Positions 59,828 through 64,000 of a stretch of 64,000 bases of DNA are shown one piece after another. Position 1 is the first letter of the stretch, and each line of letters opens with the position of its first letter. Origin of the DNA: Streptomyces sp. ML-6. GTDB taxonomy: Bacteria; Actinomycetota; Actinomycetes; Streptomycetales; Streptomycetaceae. The stretch covers positions 2,437,001 through 2,501,000 of the forward strand of contig NZ_JAOTIK010000001.1 in assembly GCF_030116705.1 (NCBI RefSeq), written 5' to 3'. Position numbers and translations under genes: made by a program. Below the pieces are notes generated by a model. It saw only the letters and a program-made list of their open reading frames with translations, was not told the origin of the DNA and did no database searches.

Positions 59828-62746
59828 ATGCGTGCCACTTCGTCGGTGATTGTCGGGCGAGCCGCTGAGACCGGCCTGCTGAGCGACGCCCTGGACGCCG
59901 CCTCGCGGTGTTCGGGGCGTGCGGTCTTCTTCGTGGGGGACGCGGGCATCGGCAAATCACGGCTGGCCGGCGAGTGCGCCTACCGGGCGTACGAGCGCGG
60001 CATGCCGGTGCTGCGCGGCAGGGCCACGTCGACCGGGCTCGTGGTGCCGTTCCGCCCGCTGATCGAGGCGCTGTCCTCCCGGTTCCGGGCGGCCGGCACG
60101 CCCACCGACCCGGAGCTGGACCCCTACCGTCCGGCGCTGGCCCGGCTGGTGCCGGAGTGGCGCCAGGGCTCCTCCCCCGGCTATCCGGAGACGGTGATAG
60201 AGCTGGCGGAGGCGCTGCTGCGGCTGCTGTCGGTGCTCGGCCAGGAGCACGGGTGCGTGATCCTGCTGGAGGACCTGCACGACTCCGACACCGAGACGAT
60301 CGCGGTGGTGGAGTACGTCATCGACAACGTGGCGGACCTGCCGGTGCTGCTGCTGGGGACTTTGCGTCCGGAGCCCGGCGTCGCCCTGGACCTGGTGCGT
60401 TCGGCGGAGCGGCGGCAGGTCGCCACCGTGCGCGAGCTGGCCCCGCTCGGCGACGCGGACGTGCGGGAGATGACCGCCTCGTGCCTGGAGGCCGCCCCGG
60501 ACGAGGTGCCGCGGACCACCCACGAACGGCTGGCGGGGCGGGCGGGCGGCAATCCGTATCTGGTCGAGGTGCTGCTCGCCGACCTGCTCGACTCCGGCCA
60601 GTTGCGCCGCGCCGGCGACCGGTGGGAGGAGCACGTCAACCCGGACGCGTCGGTGCCGACCGGGGTGGTGCGCAGCTGGTCGCGACGGCTGGACCGGTTC
60701 GACGAACCGGTGCGCGAACTGCTCCTGTGCGCGGCCACGTTGGGAAACCGGTTCTCGGTGACCGTGCTCCAGACCGTCACCGGGTTCGACGACCGTACGC
60801 TCTTCAGCCATCTGCGTTCCGCCGTCGAGGCGAACATCATCGCCCCCGACGGGGCGGACCCCGACCGCTACACCTTCCGGCACGCGCTGACCGCCGAGGC
60901 GCTGGTGGCCTCGCTGGCACCGGCCGAGCGGGCCGCCACGGCCCGTCGCGCGGCCCTGTCGCTGGCCGCCGTGGTACATGAACTCGGTGACGAGCAGCGT
61001 CAGTTGATGGCTACTTTGCAACTTGCCGGGGGTGACCGGCACGGTGCCGCCCGGCAGTTCGCCGCCGTCGGCCGCCGGATGCTGACGTCGGGTGCGTCCG
61101 GTTCCGCGGTCACCCTGCTGGAACGGGCCCGTTCGCTCGCCCACGAGGGCGATCTGCGGAGCATCACGGAATCGCTCGCGGTCGCCCATGCCGAGGCCGG
61201 CGAGCTCGACACGGCCCTGGCGCTGACCGGGGAGCTTCCGCCGGTGCCCCCGCGCTCCGAGGCCTCCGAGCAGCGCGGGGAGACCCACATCCGGATCGCC
61301 TGGGCGGCCGTGATGGCGGAACGGATGGAGGAGGCGGCCGGGCAGATCCGGGCCGCGCGGGCCGTTCTCGGTACGGCCATCCGCCCCGAGCAGCAGGCGG
61401 CGCTCGACGTGGTGGACGGCCATCTGGCCCTGCTGCCCGGCCATGTCGACCACGGGCAGCGGGCACGCGCGCAGGACACGGCGCGCCGGGCCGCGGCCGT
61501 CGCGGAGGAACGCAGCCTTCCCGTGGTGGCGTGCCAGGCGTGGCAGTTGCTGGCCCTGCTGTCCCGGGAGCGCGGCTTCGACGAGGCCGACGCGTGCCTG
61601 GAGCGGATGCTCGCGGTGTCCGAGCAGCACTCCCTGCCGGTGTGGCGGGTGGAGGCGCTGGTCCGGCTCGGCGCCAACACGTTCATGCGCACCGGCGACC
61701 CGGCCCGGCTGGAGACGGCCCGTACCGCCGCCCAGTCGCTGGGTGCGCTGGTGCCGACCCAGACCGTGGACGGGCTGCTCGCCATGAACGCGGTGATGCG
61801 CGGCGAGTGGGACGGGGCGCACGAGATCATCGAGCGTTCGGTGGCCGCCAGCGCACGGGTCCGCAACCTGGGGGCGCACCGCTACCTGCTGCTGGCCTCG
61901 GCGACGCTCGCCGCGCACCGGGGCCGAAGACGGGACCTGGACCGGGCCATGGTCCGGTTCCGCCGGGCGGGCGGCGAGGAGTCCTTGCTCGTACCGCTGC
62001 AACTGGGGCTGTGCCGCGCCTTCGCGGCGCTGCTGGAGGAGGACCGCGAGCGGGCGCTGGCCGACCTCGACGCCTCGCTGGCCTGGGAGCGCGAGAACCC
62101 CAGTTTCTTCTATCTGAGCGGGCGTTACGGCCTGCGTCCGCTGCTGCGGGTCCTCGACGGGCAGGACGGCCGGGCGGAGCTCGGCTCGATCCTGGAGAGC
62201 CCCGGCGCGGACCTGGCGTGGAACCAGCTGTTCCTGCGGCTGGCCGACGGTGTCCTGCACGGCCGGGAGGGCGACGCGGAGTGTGCCGCCCGGACGGTCC
62301 GCTCCGCCGTCGCCGACGCCGTCGCCTTCCCCCTCGCCCGCCATCTGGGGCTGCGGCTGGTCGCGGGCGCGGCGCTCGCCGAGAAGTGGGGCGAGCCGGT
62401 GGGGTGGCTGCGGGCGTCGGAGGAGTACTTCTACGGGGCGGGCATCCAGCCGGTCGCGGCGGCGTGCCGGGCGGAGCTGCGGCAGGCGGGGGCCAGCGTC
62501 GGGCAGCACCGGGGCGGCTGGGACCGCATTCCGGCCGCCCTGCGGACGAGCGGTGTGACGCCGCGCGAGTACGAGGTCTTCGTCCTGCTGGCGGAACGGC
62601 CGGGCAACCAGCAGATAGCCCGGCGGCTGTCCATCTCGCCACGCACGGTGGAGAAGCACATGGCGAGCCTGCTGAACAAGACGGGACGCGCGGACCGGGC
62701 GGCCCTGTGCGAGTTCTCCGCCGAGTGCGCGGCGGAACGCGACTGA
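59828..62746 (+). CDS. LAL-family (large ATP-binding LuxR) transcriptional regulator
   Basis: 972 aa from ATG 59828. The AAA domain starts VIVGRAAETGLLSDAL, with Walker A FFVGDAGIGKSRLAGE (about residues 34-49) and Walker B VILLEDLHDSDTETI. A long TPR-like helical region follows. The C-terminal LuxR HTH (about 905-970) reads GVTPREYEVFVLLAERPGN and ISPRTVEKHMASLLNKTGR. LAL proteins are pathway-specific activators of antibiotic and other clusters. It lies 70 bp downstream of the precursor gene and is probably the regulator of the lanthipeptide locus, on its own promoter. Confidence 0.94.
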   Translation: MRATSSVIVGRAAETGLLSDALDAASRCSGRAVFFVGDAGIGKSRLAGECAYRAYERGMPVLRGRATSTGLVVPFRPLIEALSSRFRAAGTPTDPELDPYRPALARLVPEWRQGSSPGYPETVIELAEALLRLLSVLGQEHGCVILLEDLHDSDTETIAVVEYVIDNVADLPVLLLGTLRPEPGVALDLVRSAERRQVATVRELAPLGDADVREMTASCLEAAPDEVPRTTHERLAGRAGGNPYLVEVLLADLLDSGQLRRAGDRWEEHVNPDASVPTGVVRSWSRRLDRFDEPVRELLLCAATLGNRFSVTVLQTVTGFDDRTLFSHLRSAVEANIIAPDGADPDRYTFRHALTAEALVASLAPAERAATARRAALSLAAVVHELGDEQRQLMATLQLAGGDRHGAARQFAAVGRRMLTSGASGSAVTLLERARSLAHEGDLRSITESLAVAHAEAGELDTALALTGELPPVPPRSEASEQRGETHIRIAWAAVMAERMEEAAGQIRAARAVLGTAIRPEQQAALDVVDGHLALLPGHVDHGQRARAQDTARRAAAVAEERSLPVVACQAWQLLALLSRERGFDEADACLERMLAVSEQHSLPVWRVEALVRLGANTFMRTGDPARLETARTAAQSLGALVPTQTVDGLLAMNAVMRGEWDGAHEIIERSVAASARVRNLGAHRYLLLASATLAAHRGRRRDLDRAMVRFRRAGGEESLLVPLQLGLCRAFAALLEEDRERALADLDASLAWERENPSFFYLSGRYGLRPLLRVLDGQDGRAELGSILESPGADLAWNQLFLRLADGVLHGREGDAECAARTVRSAVADAVAFPLARHLGLRLVAGAALAEKWGEPVGWLRASEEYFYGAGIQPVAAACRAELRQAGASVGQHRGGWDRIPAALRTSGVTPREYEVFVLLAERPGNQQIARRLSISPRTVEKHMASLLNKTGRADRAALCEFSAECAAERD

Positions 62747-63078
62747 ACGACGGAGCGCACCCGGACGACGGCGGGATGACGGATCGGGGGCGGGTTGAGG
62801 AGGGGTAGCGGGGGGCGAGATGAGGGGGCGGGGTGGCGAGGTGACGGGGTGATGGGGTGATGGGGTGATGGGCGGTGGTTCGAGAGGCCCGTGATGTCCG
62901 CGTCAGGCACGGAATACGGGTGTGCGGGCCCAACATGGGGGTGCGGAGCGGTTTTGGTCGGGTCCTGTCACGGAACATGCGGGTGCGGCACCGATGTGGG
63001 GGGCACCGTTCCCGGCGGACCATCCAGGGACATGACCGGCAAGCCGCCCCAGTCCCCCGTTCTTCGGAGGCCCGTCCA
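62747..63078. other. Intergenic region before the SARP gene
   Basis: No supported gene. GGGGTGAT is tandemly repeated three times at 62846-62869 within a G-rich stretch. The region from 62880 to 63060 is less biased and should contain the SARP promoter, which I cannot place exactly. Confidence 0.55.
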
Positions 63079-64000
63079 TGACCCGAAACCCCTCCCGTAC
63101 CCCGTCGTCCGGTGCGCTGACTCTCTCGGTCCTCGGACCGCTCTCCGGGTCCCTGGACGGACGGCCGCTGCTCCTCGGGCCGCGCAAGCAGCGGCTGGTC
63201 CTGGCCATGTTGCTCAGCCGGCCCAACACACCGGTACCGGTGGACGTGCTCACCGACGCGGTGTGGCCGGACGCGCCGCCCCGCACGGCGCGCAAGAACC
63301 TCCAGGTGTACATCAGTTCCGCGCGGGCGCTGCTCGGCGCGCGATGTCCCGGGGGGCCGGACGGCGGCGGTGGCGGCGGGGAACGGCTGGTGCACTCCTG
63401 CGGCGGTTACCTGCTGCGGGTCGGCGAGGACGAGCTGGACTCCCTGCGGTTCCGTTCGCTGGCCGCGGCCGGCCGGCGGGCCGCCGACGACGGCGATCCG
63501 CGGGCTGCCGCCGGTCTGCTGCGCCGGGCACTGGACCTGTGGCAGGGGCCGCCGATGCACGATCTGCGGGACTCGCCGGAGGTGGCTGCGGAGGCGGAAC
63601 GGCTGGAGGCCCGGTGCCTGACCGTGCACGAGGACTGGGCCGAGACGGAGATCTCGCTGGGGCGGGCGCCCGCCGTCGTGGACGGGCTGCGGGACCTCGC
63701 CGAACAGCACCCCCTGCGCGAACGCCTCCGGGCCGCGTGGATGGACGCCCTGCACCGGACCGGCCGCCGGGCCGAGGCGCTCGCCGTGTACGACGACTAC
63801 CGCCAGTTGCTGGCAAGGGAGTTGGGGCTGGAGCCGGGTGCGGCCATCGCCGCCCGGCACCGGGCGATGCTGACCGGCCGGGACGGTGCGGACCGGCCGC
63901 GGGCGGCGGCCCCGGCGCGCCGGACCGAGGCGCTGCGGACGGTGCTGCCCGCCGGGACGCCCGACTTCACCGGCCGGGGCGAGCAGCTGCGGGAGCTGCT
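63079..64000 (+). CDS. SARP-family (AfsR/DnrI/RedD) regulator, partial at right edge
   Basis: ATG 63079 with CGGAGG 7 bases upstream; 307 codons to the edge, frame open. The winged-helix trans_reg_C domain (residues 15-105) shows LSVLGPLSGSLDGRPLLLGP and VDVLTDAVWPDAPPRTARKN. The BTAD domain follows (LDSLRFRSLAAAGRRAADD; LREWMDALHRTG-like LRAAWMDALHRTGRRAEAL; YRQLLARELGLEPG). After an A/R linker, PDFTGRGEQLREL begins an NB-ARC domain, so it is probably a large AfsR-type SARP. It likely activates the lanthipeptide locus through the heptamer array upstream of lanM. Confidence 0.93.

Noticed and set aside
1..64000. tRNA and rRNA genes
   Set aside because: I saw no cloverleaf-type sequence with a T-loop GGTTCRANTCC in a plausible context and no rRNA-like stretch. 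A tRNAscan or Infernal run would decide.

Overview
The window is chromosomal DNA of a high-GC actinomycete, almost certainly a Streptomyces. G+C is close to 70 percent, GTG starts and GGAGG-type ribosome sites are common, many adjacent genes overlap by 4 bp, and several gene families are typical of the genus (SARP and LAL regulators, XRE/DUF5753 plus DUF397 pairs, Cgl0159-type inositol genes).

Layout. 1-5.7 kb: the end of a type I-E CRISPR locus (casA, running off the left edge) faces a large STAND-type NTPase across about 0.5 kb. 5.7-14.9 kb: a two-component system, a secreted FG-GAP protein, a DUF1772 membrane protein, a VWA lipoprotein, a peptide-type solute-binding lipoprotein and a DUF4291 protein. 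14.9-17.2 kb: an IS607-family insertion sequence whose tnpB carries a one-base deletion. 17.2-22.6 kb: an ABC-2 permease, an unusual secreted-hydrolase/ABC-ATPase fusion and two small membrane proteins. 22.6-30.1 kb: a myo-inositol catabolic cluster (iolC, Cgl0159-like aldolase, iolB, iolD, mmsA) divergent from a sugar isomerase, with a large dyad operator between them. 30.7-33.6 kb: a CsoR-type copper operon (copZ, copA). 34.2-38.0 kb: citrate synthase and RecD2 helicase.

38-50.6 kb is a defence-rich island. It holds a VapBC-like toxin-antitoxin pair with an operator inside its promoter, a HEPN-domain protein, an XRE/DUF397 locus, and one minus-strand array hsdR-hsdS-hsdM-ptuA-ptuB that joins a type I restriction-modification system to a Septu system. 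It ends in a 0.9 kb graveyard of recD2, hxlR and ABC-ATPase fragments. 51.5-56.0 kb holds a sugar-catabolic operon (isomerase, DUF993 aldolase-like protein, Gfo/Idh/MocA oxidoreductase) facing its LacI regulator. 56.1-64 kb is a class II lanthipeptide locus: LanM, a precursor-like peptide with no cysteine, a LAL regulator and a SARP regulator that runs off the right edge. Upstream of lanM lies an 11-bp-phased array of four ACCGGGG heptamers, the geometry expected of a SARP binding site.

Most promising for novelty: the cysteine-free LanM substrate with its SARP-like array, the R-M/Septu composite operon, the hydrolase-ABC fusion, and the DUF993 sugar operon. All calls are from reading the sequence; no database search was run.
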